Below are positions 29,663 through 39,460 of a stretch of 64,000 bases of DNA, one piece after another (the stretch's first letter is position 1; every line of letters starts with the position of its first letter). This DNA comes from Acidithiobacillus ferrooxidans ATCC 23270. GTDB taxonomy: Bacteria; Pseudomonadota; Gammaproteobacteria; Acidithiobacillales; Acidithiobacillaceae. The stretch covers positions 2,448,001 to 2,512,000 of the forward strand of contig NC_011761.1 in the NCBI RefSeq assembly GCF_000021485.1, given 5' to 3'. The notes below the pieces were generated by a model. It ran no database searches, was not told where the DNA came from, and saw nothing but the letters and a program-made list of their open reading frames with translations. The translations under genes were made by a program, and so were the position numbers.

Positions 29663-29821
29663 GTTAATGCTCCTATATTTAATTTTAGAAAAGATGCAAT
29701 TTTTTGACTCAATCTAAAAATCACCGACAGGAAGGCCGGACATTACCTCATCAGTAAGCATTCATGGTGTGCCGATGGCCGGTATTTATTCGGATGGACG
29801 GATTGATCCCTACCTGGCCAC

Positions 29822-30030
29822 CGATTGCTGCATCAAGCAGGTAAATCGCCGCATGTTATAGACCAGATTCATCATGCCGACTTTGCGTGTTGGCCAACTC
29901 CGGGGCCTTGGTCAAGGGGCGGTTGCGCTGCGCCTTCTCGTGGATTCGGCTGCGGTAACCTTTTTGACATAGCATTTGCTCCGCTTCCGTTGAACGATAG
30001 GCGCTGTCCGCAAAAACCCGTACACCCTGA
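29822..30030 (-). pseudogene. IS5-family transposase remnant with internal deletion
   Basis: 'VRVFADSAYRSTEAEQML' and 'RSRIHEKAQRNRPLT' are the C-terminal half of an IS5-type DDE domain (second catalytic Asp). After 'NTQSR' the sequence jumps to 'MMNLVYNMRRFTCLMQQS', the very C-terminus, so the segment bearing the catalytic Glu is deleted. Confidence 0.82.
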
Positions 30031-30089
30031 TTCTCCAGTCCCCTGGATTTTACTGCATATGGGGAGTTCTTCGAACCGCCCGTACCTGG

Positions 30090-30149
30090 GGCTGCCCACC
30101 AGTTTGCGGGACAGTGGAGGCAGGAAACACCGGCAGCATTAGGGAACAA
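30090..30149 (+). repeat. Direct repeat, copy 2 (partner 17478-17537)
   Basis: Identical for 39 bp to 17478-17516, then similar for about 20. It lies 68 bp before the right att site. Confidence 0.7.
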
Positions 30150-30216
30150 TTATTTATCTATGCCCTTATTATTTAATTATATCTCACTTTTGTGACCGCT
30201 CAAAGGAGACATGATT

Positions 30217-30265
30217 CGGATTGTGATTCCGGTTGTCGCTGGTTCGAGCCCCATCAGCCACCCCA
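30217..30265 (+). repeat. Right attachment site (attR), tRNA-His 3' fragment
   Basis: Matches the 3' half of tRNA-His (14031-14079) at 47/49 positions, with no 5' half: the upstream sequence is unrelated. Mismatches are T for G at 30240 and A for G at 30253. AGTTAGGC follows 11 bases later, as at the left end. It marks the right end of the island. Confidence 0.82.
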
Positions 30266-30569
30266 TATTTTCAATCAGTTAGGCATGTTGTGGCATAGTT
30301 CGTAGTAGGGGCTGAGACATTTTTGTGCCGCACTCCCACATTCGCGGGGTACTGAGCAGTGTGGTCTGGGGACAGATGACAGAAAAGCGGTGCTCAGATC
30401 TCTGGAGCGCCTTTTTTCTTTGGAGCGGTATCCGGGGCCGGTCCGGTTGGCGTAGAGGGGCGGCCTTGTGCGCGGTCATTCTGCCCGGACGGCATATACT
30501 AATACACCCGGCGAGAGGCGCAGGTTGATGCTGCTTGCTGAGAGATGACCCGTCTATCATACTGAGCCT
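30266..30569. other. Intergenic stretch after attR
   Basis: 304 bp with no supported gene; the frames here are not preceded by ribosome-binding sites. Presumably chromosomal sequence originally downstream of tRNA-His plus the promoter of the following gene. Confidence 0.4.
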
Positions 30570-30923
30570 ATGTCAGCAGAACAAAAACCTGTCCTCATCC
30601 TCACCATCAACGACTGCCCCGGCATGCGTGTGGTCCGGGTCATTGGGCCGGTCTACGGCACGGGTGTCCGATCCCGCAACATCATCGGCAATCTTCTCGG
30701 TGGTGTCCGCGCCCTCTTTGGCGGCAAGCAGGCGGGCTATCTCAACATGATTGCTCAGACCCGGGATGATGCCCTGGAACAACTGGCCGAGCATGCCCGA
30801 TCTCTTGGTGCCAATGCCGTTTTGGGAATGCGCTTTGATTCCGGCGAATTTGATGCCGGACAGGGGCAGGCCATGAATGAGGTCACGGCTTATGGGACGG
30901 CGGTGGTGGTGGAAGTGCAATAA
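30570..30923 (+). CDS. YbjQ/UPF0145-family protein
   Basis: 117 residues of the YbjQ family (PF01906), small pentameric proteins named 'putative heavy-metal-binding'. Visible: 'VVRVIGPVYGTGVRSRNII' (typical G-x-V start), 'GGKQAGYLNMIAQTRDDALE', 'ARSLGANAVLGMRFDSGEF' and 'EVTAYGTAVVV'. Function of the family is not established. Single-gene unit. Confidence 0.88.
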   Translation: MSAEQKPVLILTINDCPGMRVVRVIGPVYGTGVRSRNIIGNLLGGVRALFGGKQAGYLNMIAQTRDDALEQLAEHARSLGANAVLGMRFDSGEFDAGQGQAMNEVTAYGTAVVVEVQ

Positions 30924-31042
30924 TTGGCTTTTTTATGCTCTTCTAGATTCTTTAACAACTATTCCACTGATGCCGAATTTAGGTATCCGATGGTTTTTTA
31001 CTATTGGTTAAAAAAGCTCTAGCAATTCATCCTATATTATTT

Positions 31043-31825
31043 TTATTGCCCATCGGCAAGTTTTTCCGCCAATTCAGAAAGTGTAATAAAGACAACCCCA
31101 TACGTTTCTGAAAGCCATCCGCGATTATCAGGATTCATCACTGAGGGGCCACTGGTATTTTTTCCGAAGTCTTCAGAGCAGAATAGGTCGATTCCATAAC
31201 CAATATGGGAAGCGATACTGTCGCCATCTGACCATTCGGCAATTGCTTTTGCAACTTTTTTCTTCTGTGCATCGGTGTTGGCCTGTGCAAGGCCCTGTAG
31301 CCAGAGCTTAGGTTTGTCAATGGTCACACCGGATAATTCATTGTATTTATTGCCAATATTAAGGGAGATAGCGCGTCCAACACCCCGTTTTTCGATGGCG
31401 GCAGCGACCTCACCTGCCTTTTCACGGTGGGCGATCATATGTTCAATCGGCTCAATAACATAAAAGGACTGATTAGTATCCCGCACCGTTAATCCGTCGA
31501 CCATGCGAGCAGGCCCGCGAAGAGCCCGTAGACCCATGTCTAAAGCGGTCTTTACTGCCCCTTGGTACTTGTCGTCCAAAGGTGGGCGATAGTGACGGAT
31601 TTCGATTGAAAGATCGACGGTATCTTTGGTGCGGGACTTTGAGTGGACCGCAACAGCCGTCCTTGCCAATACTTCTGCCCGTTCATTTCTTTGGATTCCT
31701 TCTAAACTATGATAAGTTTGAGAAAAATAGCCTTTGATACGCCCTTCTTTCAACGCTGAAAAAATCTCGGGATATGAACTAATTTTAGCCAGCGCATTAG
31801 CATCGAACGTGACAGTGATAACCAT
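31043..31825 (-). CDS. PIN-like nuclease-fold protein downstream of hsdR
   Basis: 260 residues. The N-terminal 'ITVTFDANALAKI' and the C-terminal 'DGDSIASHIGYGIDLFCSED' followed by FGKN give the pattern of the first and last acidic clusters of PIN domains (FDAN; D-x-IA-x-H..GID-F-x-ED). The middle is much longer than in VapC. No antitoxin partner is adjacent. It lies 211 bp beyond the hsdR stop in the same direction, so it may be an accessory gene of the restriction island. A function as RNase is inferred from fold only. Confidence 0.55.
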   Translation of the reverse strand: MVITVTFDANALAKISSYPEIFSALKEGRIKGYFSQTYHSLEGIQRNERAEVLARTAVAVHSKSRTKDTVDLSIEIRHYRPPLDDKYQGAVKTALDMGLRALRGPARMVDGLTVRDTNQSFYVIEPIEHMIAHREKAGEVAAAIEKRGVGRAISLNIGNKYNELSGVTIDKPKLWLQGLAQANTDAQKKKVAKAIAEWSDGDSIASHIGYGIDLFCSEDFGKNTSGPSVMNPDNRGWLSETYGVVFITLSELAEKLADGQ

Positions 31826-32036
31826 AGTTGCCCACCATATTCCCTCTATTGGACTGTCAATTTTAGACAGCGTTTATAGTTAGGCAAACCTAAGGCTCCA
31901 GAAATCAGAGCACGAGATCGCCAGCAGATTGACGACCGTCTAACCACTAGGGCCTAACACTGAGTATTTTTGTGAAGATGCCCCAGAGTGAAGTTGCGCA
32001 ACGAGCGCGATATTGGGTCGGTTTGTCTGCTAACAG

Positions 32037-35000
32037 TCACCCCACCAACCCCTCAGCCTGTTCAATGACCAGATTCACCGCCCCTTCCTGCATGTCGGGT
32101 GGATAGCCGTGTTTGCGTAGCACCCGCTTCACCATGCGCCGCAGATGCGCCCTTGCCTGTTCCCGGATGGACCAGTCGATGCGGGTGTTTTGGCGCACAG
32201 TATCGGCCACTTCCTTGGCGATCATTTTCAGGGCCTCGTCCCCCATGGCCTGCACGGCGGAATCGTTGGTCGCCAGGGCATCATAAAAGGCGGCCTCGTC
32301 CTTGCTGAGGCCCAGTTCCGCATGGCGTTGATCCAGCGCCTGTAATGCTTTGGCCAGTTCGATGAGTTCCTGCATCACCTCGACGGTATCCACCGAACGG
32401 TTGTGGTATTTGCGCAGGGCTTCTTCCAGCTTTTCCGAGAAGGCTTTGCTCTGGATCAGGTTGCCCTTGCCTTCCTTGCGGACCTTGTCCTGCAGTAATC
32501 GACGCAGCATTTCCAGCGCCAGATTCTTTTCGGGCATAGCCTCGATCTGGTGGATGAATTCATCGGACAGCAGGGATATTTCGCTTTTGGGTAGCCCCGC
32601 CACCGCATACAGGTCCACCACGCCTTCCGGGGCGATGGATTGGTCGATAAGTTGGCGGATGGCGTATTCCTGTTCTTCCACCAGAGACTCGGCCTCGCTG
32701 GACTTGTCCAGAGTGGCACGGACGCTCAGGAAGAAAATGATCTCAGTCCGGCAGCGTTCCACAATGTCGTCGCCGGCGGCTAAAGTCGCCGCTTTTTTGA
32801 GGCCGGACGTGGCGTTGCGGAAACGGCGCTTGACGCCTTCTTCGGTGAGTTCCTGAGACAGAATGAATTCGGTGGCCTTGCGCAGGGTGGCCACCTTTTC
32901 TGATCCGTCGTCAGTCAGATAATCCTGATAGTCACAGCCATGGAAAATACCGCGGCAGATGTCGAGTTTTTCCAGCAGCACCTTGATGGCGGTCTGCACG
33001 GTTTCCGCCGGATTGCCCTTGCCACCGGAACGGGTGTAGGTGGCAATGGCGTTTTTCAGGTCCTGGGCAATGCCGATGTAATCCACCACCAGTCCACCGG
33101 ACTTGTTGGTGAAGACCCGGTTGACGCGGGCGATGGCCTGCATGAGGGTGTGCCCGCGCATGGGTTTGTCCACATAGAGCGTATTCAGGGCCGGGGCGTC
33201 GAAGCCCGTCAGCCACATATCCCGCACGATGACGATTTCTAACGGATCATCCGGGTCTTTCAGGCGGTCGGCAATGGCTTCATTGCCCGCCTTGCTGCGG
33301 ATATGCGGCTTCCATTCGATGGGGTCGCTGGCGGAACCGGTCATGACCACCTTGATCCGGCCTTGCGTGTCGTCGTCACCGCGCCAGTCGGGATGGATAC
33401 GGACGATGGCATCATAAAGTTCCACGGCAATGCGACGGCTCATGGCGACGATCATGGCCTTGCCGGACAGGATGCTCTTGCGCTTTTCCCAATGGTCCAG
33501 CAGGTCAGCGGCAATCTGTTCCACTCGCTTGGGGGCGCCGACCAGGGCTTCCAGTTGCGCCCAGCGGGTTTTCAGGCGTTCCTTGTTTTCCTGCTCGTCG
33601 TCTTCGGTGATTTCCTCAAAGGTGCTGTCGATGAGGGGGCGCTGGTCTTCCGGCAGGTTGAGGCGCACCAGGCGGCTTTCGTAATAAATCGGGACGGTGG
33701 CCCCATCCTCGACGGCCCGCTGAATATCGTAGATGTCGATGTAATCGCCGAACACCACCCGCGTGTCCCGGTCATCCAGTTCCAGCGGTGTGCCGGTGAA
33801 GGCCACGAAGGTCGCGTTGGGCAAGGCCGCCCGCAGATTGGCGGCATATCCCTTCAGAATCTCATACTGGCTACGCTGGGCTTCATCCACCATGACGATG
33901 ATGTTCTTCCGCTCGGACAATACCGGGTGCTTGCCCAAAGGTTCGTCGCGGTCTTTCTGGAATTTCTGGATGGTGCTGAACAGTACACCGCCGGAAGCCC
34001 GTTGCAGCAGTTCCCGAAGATCACTGACGCTGTCGGCCTGCTGCGGGTCTTGCCGTAAAAGCTGCTTGCCTGCGGCAAAGGTATCGAACAACTGGGTGTC
34101 CAGGTTCGTGCGGTCGGTGAGCATGAGGATGGTGGGGTTTTCCAGCGCCGGGTGCTGGATGAGCATGCCCGCGAAAAAGAGCATGGTGAGGCTCTTGCCG
34201 GACCCCTGGGTATGCCAGACCACACCACCCCGGCGATCACCACCGATGCCTGCCGATGCCAGGGTGGTCAGCAGGGCCTTCTGGGCGGCGTGGAACTGAT
34301 GATAGGCGGCGATCTTCTTGCTGAGTTTGCGGCCATCGTCACTAATGGCGATGAAATAGCGGATCAAGTCCAGAAAACGGACGGGTTCAAAAACCCCGTG
34401 AATCAGGAAACGTAAAGGGTCATCCCCCCGGTCCATGAGTTCCTGACCGTCGATGGTTTTCCAGGGCAGAAAGCGTTCATAAGGGGCACCCAGACAGCCT
34501 ACGGCGGCCTTCAGCCCATCGCTGATGACCAGTATGGCGTTGTAGGCCATGAGGTTGGGAATGTCGGCCTGATAGGTCTGTAGTTGATTCCATGCCCGGC
34601 GGGTGGTGGCGTTGGCGTCCGCCATGTTTTTCAGTTCAAAGAGGCCCAAGGGCAGGCCATTCACGAAAACCACTAGATCGGCGCGGCGGTTGATGCGGTT
34701 GTGGATGACGGTGTACTGGTTGACCACCAGCAAATCATTCTTTTCAGGATGGTCGTAGTCGATCAGGCGGACGATGCTGCCGCGTTCTTCGCCGTCCACC
34801 ATGTGCGCCACCCGTACCCCTTCCACGAGCATCTGCTGAAATAGGCTGTTCTCGGTCATCAGTCCACCCACGGCAATAGCCTGCACATGGCGTAGGGCTT
34901 CGTCGCGGATTTCCTTGGGGGCTTCTGGATTCAGGCGATGGATGGCTGTACGCAGGCGTTCCAGTAACAGGGGGTTTTCGTAGTCAGCGCGTTCTTTTTG

Positions 35001-35105
35001 GTTGCTATCCGGGCCGATGTCGGGGCCGAATGCGTAGGCGTAGCCCAGTTCTTTGAATAGGGCAATGGCGTGGTGTTCGATGGTGGATTCGTTGAGGGGG
35101 GTCAT
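32037..35105 (-). CDS. hsdR: Type I restriction enzyme, R subunit HsdR
   Basis: 1,022 residues, the motor and nuclease subunit of a type I restriction-modification complex. N-terminal PD-(D/E)xK nuclease '[20 protein letters not shown]' (D...ExK), then the SF2 translocase with Walker A '[10 protein letters not shown]', DEAD-box-like 'MVDEAQRS', 'FTGTPLE', and motif VI region '[10 protein letters not shown]'. The C-terminal helical domain would bind HsdM. The ATG at 35105 overlaps the stop of the HEPN-like gene (ATGA). The protein appears full-length. Confidence 0.96.
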   Translation of the reverse strand: MTPLNESTIEHHAIALFKELGYAYAFGPDIGPDSNQKERADYENPLLLERLRTAIHRLNPEAPKEIRDEALRHVQAIAVGGLMTENSLFQQMLVEGVRVAHMVDGEERGSIVRLIDYDHPEKNDLLVVNQYTVIHNRINRRADLVVFVNGLPLGLFELKNMADANATTRRAWNQLQTYQADIPNLMAYNAILVISDGLKAAVGCLGAPYERFLPWKTIDGQELMDRGDDPLRFLIHGVFEPVRFLDLIRYFIAISDDGRKLSKKIAAYHQFHAAQKALLTTLASAGIGGDRRGGVVWHTQGSGKSLTMLFFAGMLIQHPALENPTILMLTDRTNLDTQLFDTFAAGKQLLRQDPQQADSVSDLRELLQRASGGVLFSTIQKFQKDRDEPLGKHPVLSERKNIIVMVDEAQRSQYEILKGYAANLRAALPNATFVAFTGTPLELDDRDTRVVFGDYIDIYDIQRAVEDGATVPIYYESRLVRLNLPEDQRPLIDSTFEEITEDDEQENKERLKTRWAQLEALVGAPKRVEQIAADLLDHWEKRKSILSGKAMIVAMSRRIAVELYDAIVRIHPDWRGDDDTQGRIKVVMTGSASDPIEWKPHIRSKAGNEAIADRLKDPDDPLEIVIVRDMWLTGFDAPALNTLYVDKPMRGHTLMQAIARVNRVFTNKSGGLVVDYIGIAQDLKNAIATYTRSGGKGNPAETVQTAIKVLLEKLDICRGIFHGCDYQDYLTDDGSEKVATLRKATEFILSQELTEEGVKRRFRNATSGLKKAATLAAGDDIVERCRTEIIFFLSVRATLDKSSEAESLVEEQEYAIRQLIDQSIAPEGVVDLYAVAGLPKSEISLLSDEFIHQIEAMPEKNLALEMLRRLLQDKVRKEGKGNLIQSKAFSEKLEEALRKYHNRSVDTVEVMQELIELAKALQALDQRHAELGLSKDEAAFYDALATNDSAVQAMGDEALKMIAKEVADTVRQNTRIDWSIREQARAHLRRMVKRVLRKHGYPPDMQEGAVNLVIEQAEGLVG

Positions 35106-35887
35106 AATATAGAATCCCTGTATTGTAACAATACGGAAACCAGTTGAAATGGGGTCATATTTAATGGGGACCGATTAACGCTGGGGTCATCACGGTGCAC
35201 AAAATTGTCCCTAAATTTCACAAGTTCATCTAATTTTCCGGCAAGGTCTATGTGACCGCCAAGATGCTTGAGAGCAAACTCAGAAGCAGCCCTGTCATTG
35301 GTAAACTGTGATTTGGTTCTAGAGATGCTTTCCACCCTTTCACTATTTTCAGTCGATCGGGCAAATAGATCATGGAAAAGCTGTTCCAGTGCTCTAATAC
35401 AAAGAAACATTGATACATCTGCAAGATAGGGATCGACCCACGCTTGAATCAATACGCGCCTTGCTGCACTGAACGATGTTTGCACCCGATCACTTCTCAG
35501 ACCACTTGGTAACTTGCTAACGAAACTTACAAGATCATCAAGCTGTGTGAATGAAACATTACTGTCGTCGATAAGCTGTATCTTAAAAGAATTATTTTCC
35601 GGTTTGGATTTATCTATGAAACTAAATTTCTTAGCTTCTTCCTTTACGTCATCGATTGTTGAATCTCTCATCCAAACTAAAAATAAGCCAGAAATAAAAA
35701 CTACTGTCAAAAGAGAATATTTTTTGTCTAAAAGAAAATTTATCAAATTATGTGTGGGGTCTTCTTCGTGTTTTTGAGTGGTTTTAGACGGCAGCACTTG
35801 ACTGATGACCAGTGCGGGAATATATGGACTAATTTTCCTAACTATTGAAAATATATCATTTTTCATATTGTTTTTTATTTTATCCAT
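35102..35887 (-). CDS. Membrane-anchored HEPN-like protein within hsd operon
   Basis: 261 residues, visibly more AT-rich than hsdR and hsdS. An N-terminal soluble part, one membrane helix ([17 protein letters not shown], about residues 58-74), then a cytosolic all-helical domain ending '[18 protein letters not shown]'. RDNFVH fits the R-x4-6-H motif of HEPN RNases, and '[14 protein letters not shown]' is a compatible HEPN helix. The ATG overlaps the hsdS 3' end by 13 bp and its stop overlaps hsdR, so it is translationally locked between S and R. Not a known Hsd subunit; may be an accessory or abortive-infection effector. Assignment is by motif only. Confidence 0.55.
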   Translation of the reverse strand: MDKIKNNMKNDIFSIVRKISPYIPALVISQVLPSKTTQKHEEDPTHNLINFLLDKKYSLLTVVFISGLFLVWMRDSTIDDVKEEAKKFSFIDKSKPENNSFKIQLIDDSNVSFTQLDDLVSFVSKLPSGLRSDRVQTSFSAARRVLIQAWVDPYLADVSMFLCIRALEQLFHDLFARSTENSERVESISRTKSQFTNDRAASEFALKHLGGHIDLAGKLDELVKFRDNFVHRDDPSVNRSPLNMTPFQLVSVLLQYRDSIL

Positions 35888-37131
35888 GGATAAGCCCTAT
35901 CGTTTTCGATGGTGCGTTCGTCTAAAACGCGGATTTCGCCGGATATGAGTTTGGGTAGAAGTGTGTCACGTAAAAAAACCAGCTTTTGTTCCTCAACAGT
36001 TTTCATCCACATAACTTCAAACATGGACGATAATGGTTTATTCATGACATCGAGAGTGCCTGAGCATGGGAAAGGCAATTTTGAATCGGATAAATGGTGT
36101 CGCTGAATATGACCCATTGTTGTGGCCTTACCAGCAGCTATTTCCCGAAAGAAATCTAAAAAGTGATGGACGCCGAAGTAACACAACCAACGCGGATAAT
36201 CTGATTTGGGTGTGACTTTAAAAAGGTGCTGGTTGAGAGCCCCTGTGCCCCCCGACCAGATAGCGCATTCAAGAGAGCCAGACCAAGAAAATAAGATGTC
36301 GCCATCATGCACTATATACTGTGGTTCTATTTCACAACTTGCCTGATCAGCACCGCCGAGATTACCTGACCTAAGTTGTGCAATTTTTATGACAGGCAGG
36401 GCGTCATCTTGACCTTTTGATGGGAATTTCTGCAGCGCCAAGCCATTCAGGAAGTTCCCTATGTTATCTAATGACCTAACCACCCACCCCTCAGGAATTT
36501 CCCCCAATTCCGAGTCCACCAGCTTATCCGGGAACAGGTCCAGAATCTCGGGCGTGAGCTTCAGCCGCTTGCAGATACTTTCCGGGGATTCCCCGGCCAT
36601 CTTGGCGCGTACCGGGTCGAAGTCCACGAACCACGACTGGAAGATGGCCTGTGCCATGGCTTCCAGGGTTTTCGCCGTCTTGCGGTTGTTCTCGATTTTG
36701 TCGTCCAGGGTGCCGAGAATGTGGGCGATGCGGCGTTGTTCGGTGGGATCGGTTGGAATCCGAACCCTCGCCTGATGTAGGTGGTTGCGATTCAAGCCGG
36801 GAACAGCCGCCTTGTCTGAATAGACGAGAAAGTCAACCTCGCGTAGAAAATAACTTATGAAACGTGGGTCGTTGCCTTTGAAGTCGTACACGTAAAGCGT
36901 GGTGTTGAGCGGCCAAAAATTCTGCCTAACGTAAAATACTTGTCCTAATGTTCCGTATCGTCCAGTCACAACCCCCGGTCCCTTGACCATTGCTTTTGCG
37001 TGGGTGTCCGTGACACCGGAAGATGAGACCAGCGGAACATCACCAGATAAACGTTCTTTTTGCGGTAGGTCGTAGCCACGCTTCAGTTCGATAACATCAC
37101 CAAGCGAGCATTCTTTCCACTCGTTCGCCAT
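35875..37131 (-). CDS. hsdS: Type I restriction enzyme, specificity subunit HsdS
   Basis: 418 residues with two target-recognition domains separated by a helical spacer. TRD1: 'CSLGDVIELKRGYDLPQKE' to 'RIPTDPTEQRRIAHIL'; spacer 'LDDKIENNRKTAKTLEAMAQ'; TRD2: 'GEIPEGWVVRSLDNIGNFLN' to 'EEQKLVFLRDTLLPKLISGE'. The two halves recognise the two parts of the DNA target. The frame is open to 37182, but AAGGG seven bases before the ATG at 37131 and the alignment start (MANEWKECSL) favour this start. The target sequence cannot be read off. Confidence 0.92.
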   Translation of the reverse strand: MANEWKECSLGDVIELKRGYDLPQKERLSGDVPLVSSSGVTDTHAKAMVKGPGVVTGRYGTLGQVFYVRQNFWPLNTTLYVYDFKGNDPRFISYFLREVDFLVYSDKAAVPGLNRNHLHQARVRIPTDPTEQRRIAHILGTLDDKIENNRKTAKTLEAMAQAIFQSWFVDFDPVRAKMAGESPESICKRLKLTPEILDLFPDKLVDSELGEIPEGWVVRSLDNIGNFLNGLALQKFPSKGQDDALPVIKIAQLRSGNLGGADQASCEIEPQYIVHDGDILFSWSGSLECAIWSGGTGALNQHLFKVTPKSDYPRWLCYFGVHHFLDFFREIAAGKATTMGHIQRHHLSDSKLPFPCSGTLDVMNKPLSSMFEVMWMKTVEEQKLVFLRDTLLPKLISGEIRVLDERTIENDRAYPWIK

Positions 37132-37270
37132 ACCCTGGCCCTTCAGGTTGGTTTTTGCCGGGTTGTTGTTACAGTTATCCATCGCACGCCGTCTTATGAT
37201 AAGACGGTAAGGTTGAGTTTGCCGGCTGCAACTTGACCCATGCCGTATTTTTTAAGTCTATTGTTTGGGA

Positions 37271-37492
37271 TCACGCCACCCTCACATGCAACACATCCCG
37301 CGCCGAGATGGGGCGCACTTCATCTGCCGTCAGGGTCAGCACCCGCAAAGTATCCCCGGTCAGGGTGACAAATTCGACCTCATATGCTTTACCACCCTCA
37401 TACAACAAAACCACGGCACCCATGTCACTTTTCACCAACCCCTGATCGGGGTAGTCTTGCACTAGAATGACAGTATCCAGTTCCTGAATCAT
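37271..37492 (-). CDS. DUF4926 domain protein
   Basis: 73 residues: 'MIQELDTVILVQDYPDQGL' and 'GAVVLLYEGGKAYEVEFVTL' form the small SH3-like beta domain of DUF4926, common next to toxin-antitoxin and restriction genes. Function unknown. Encoded between hsdS and a second small gene in the hsdM-hsdS interval; same direction. Confidence 0.8.
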   Translation of the reverse strand: MIQELDTVILVQDYPDQGLVKSDMGAVVLLYEGGKAYEVEFVTLTGDTLRVLTLTADEVRPISARDVLHVRVA

Positions 37493-37526
37493 GACATTGA
37501 TTGACGAGATATTGTGTGATTGGCTT

Positions 37527-37793
37527 TCATTCAGGCGTCTGCGATTTACTCATGGCATCAATAGCGGTCTCTAAAGTAATTATTGCACGAGTGTAAATGT
37601 CTAATAGCCCCTCATCTTCCCCGAACATCCCCAAATGATCCGTATTACGCATAATGATCAAATGATTTAGTCGTTCTTCAAGAGCCTCTATTGTCAAATT
37701 ACTTGTATCTTCTAGGGCCTCAAGGCAATCAATCAACTCTGCCCTGTTGGTGATTTTGTTTTCTGCACAACAGTCCGGTAGTGATCCAGTCAT
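37527..37793 (-). CDS. Small hypothetical protein in hsd operon
   Basis: 88 residues, acidic and helical (EALEDTSNLTIEALEERLNH), not recognised. It begins 24 bp after the hsdM stop and precedes the DUF4926 gene, so the two small genes are an insertion between hsdM and hsdS. A role as immunity or regulatory partner is possible but unsupported. Confidence 0.55.
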   Translation of the reverse strand: MTGSLPDCCAENKITNRAELIDCLEALEDTSNLTIEALEERLNHLIIMRNTDHLGMFGEDEGLLDIYTRAIITLETAIDAMSKSQTPE

Positions 37794-37817
37794 GGCAATA
37801 TCCCCTATAATTAACCG

Positions 37818-39395
37818 TTACAGTTCATACCCCAACACCCGAAAATTCTTCAGCATCTCGTCTTCCAACCGCCGTCCTTCCGCCAACTGCGCGGACAGTT
37901 CCTTGGTCAGTCGGTCCATCTTTTCCTCGAAAGGCTCGCCGTCATCATCCTTGGCGGCAGCCCCAACATAACGCCCTGGTGTCAGCACATGGCCGTTCTT
38001 GCGGATGTCATCCAGACTGGCCGCCTTACAGAAACCGGGAATATCCGCATATTCCCCGTCCCCATCGCCGCGCCAGTTGTGGTAGGTGTCGGCGATCTTT
38101 TGGATGTCTTCATCGGTCAGTTCCCGGTGGGTGCGGTCGGCCATGAAGCCCATGTTGCGGGCATCGATGAACAGCACTTCGCCGGTGCGCTCAAACAGTT
38201 CCTTGCCGGTCATGCCGCGTCCGTCATCGCGGTTCTTCGCCAGGAACCACAGGCACACGGGAATCTGGGTGCTATAGAATAGCTGGCCCGGCATGGCCAC
38301 CATGCAGTCCACCAGATCCGCTTCAATGAGGTTCTTGCGGATTTCGCCTTCACCGCTGGTATTGGATGACATGGAACCATTCGCCAGCACGAAGCCCGCG
38401 ATGCCGTAGGGTGCCAGGTGATGGACCATGTGCTGCACCCAGGCGAAGTTGGCGTTGCCGGTGGGCGGTATCCCATACTGCCAGCGTTTGTCATCCCGCA
38501 ACAGGTCACCGCCCCAATCGGAAATGTTGAAGGGCGGGTTGGCAAGGATGTAATCGGCACGCAGGTCGGGATGCAGGTCTTTGTGAAAGGTGTCCGCCGC
38601 TTCCGGTCCCAGGTCGGCCTCGATGCCGCGAATGGCGAGATTCATGAGGGCCAGCTTCCAGGTGTTGGGGTTGGATTCTTCCCCATAGACGCTGATGTCG
38701 CCGACTTTGCCACCGTGGGCCTCGATGAACTTTTCCGACTGAACGAACATGCCGCCGGACCCGCAACAGGGGTCATAGATGCGCCCTTTGTAGGGGGCCA
38801 GCATGGTGACCAGGGTTCTGACCACCGATGCCGGGGTGTAGAACTCGCCACCCCGTTTCCCTTCCGCGCTGGCAAATCGACCCAGAAAATACTCGTAGAC
38901 CCGGCCCAGGGTGTCGCGGGCCTGATGTTCGGCGGTGCCAAGGCCAATGGTACCGATGAGGTCCACCAGTTCGCCCAGGCGGCGCTGATCCAGGGTGGGG
39001 CGGGCATAGCCTTTGGGCAGGATGTTTTTCAGATGCGGGTTTTCCCGCTCGATATCGGTCATGGCACCGTCGATGCGCTTGCCGATGTCCGGCTGTTTGG
39101 CGGCAGTTTGCACCACTGCCCATCTGGACGATGCCGGTACCCAGAACACGCCTTCCGCCGTGTATTCATCTCGGTCTTCGGCTGCGTAAGTCCCTGCTTC
39201 TTCCCGAATGATTTCTTCATGGCGTTGGGCAAAGCGGTCCGAGATGTATTTCAGGAAGATGAGGCCCAGCACCACATGCTTGTAGTCGGCGGCGTCCAGA
39301 TGCCCACGCAGCTTGTCGGCGGTGGCCCAGAGCTTCGATTCCAGGCTCTGGCTGGTGGTGTCTTCGGTCTTCTTTTTGGTTGGTCCGCGCGGCAT
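37818..39395 (-). CDS. hsdM: Type I restriction enzyme, methyltransferase subunit HsdM
   Basis: 525 residues, an N6-adenine methyltransferase. N-terminal helical domain '[20 protein letters not shown]', SAM-binding '[19 protein letters not shown]', catalytic '[13 protein letters not shown]' (NPPF), and C-terminal coiled segment '[20 protein letters not shown]' that contacts HsdS. AAAAGGGAT lies just before the ATG. The first gene of the operon; its start and upstream 45 bp are duplicated exactly at 49019-49074. Confidence 0.97.
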   Translation of the reverse strand: MPRGPTKKKTEDTTSQSLESKLWATADKLRGHLDAADYKHVVLGLIFLKYISDRFAQRHEEIIREEAGTYAAEDRDEYTAEGVFWVPASSRWAVVQTAAKQPDIGKRIDGAMTDIERENPHLKNILPKGYARPTLDQRRLGELVDLIGTIGLGTAEHQARDTLGRVYEYFLGRFASAEGKRGGEFYTPASVVRTLVTMLAPYKGRIYDPCCGSGGMFVQSEKFIEAHGGKVGDISVYGEESNPNTWKLALMNLAIRGIEADLGPEAADTFHKDLHPDLRADYILANPPFNISDWGGDLLRDDKRWQYGIPPTGNANFAWVQHMVHHLAPYGIAGFVLANGSMSSNTSGEGEIRKNLIEADLVDCMVAMPGQLFYSTQIPVCLWFLAKNRDDGRGMTGKELFERTGEVLFIDARNMGFMADRTHRELTDEDIQKIADTYHNWRGDGDGEYADIPGFCKAASLDDIRKNGHVLTPGRYVGAAAKDDDGEPFEEKMDRLTKELSAQLAEGRRLEDEMLKNFRVLGYEL

Positions 39396-39440
39396 GGTAT
39401 CCCTTTTGATTCTTTGGGATGTTATATCATGAAAAGGCGG
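39385..39440 (+). repeat. 56-bp exact repeat, copy 1 (partner 49019-49074)
   Basis: Covers hsdM codons 1-4 and the upstream promoter and ribosome-binding region. It contains a weak palindrome (ATCCC TTTTGATTCTTT GGGAT). Identical to 49019-49074. Confidence 0.9.
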
Positions 39441-39460
39441 GATGGGGTGAGGGCAAGGAC

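Noticed and set aside
30217-30265. Second functional tRNA-His
   Set aside because: No acceptor 5' half, D-arm or upstream anticodon-stem partner; only the 3' half is present.
30325-30528. Small frame after attR
   Set aside because: No ribosome-binding site, no recognisable domain.
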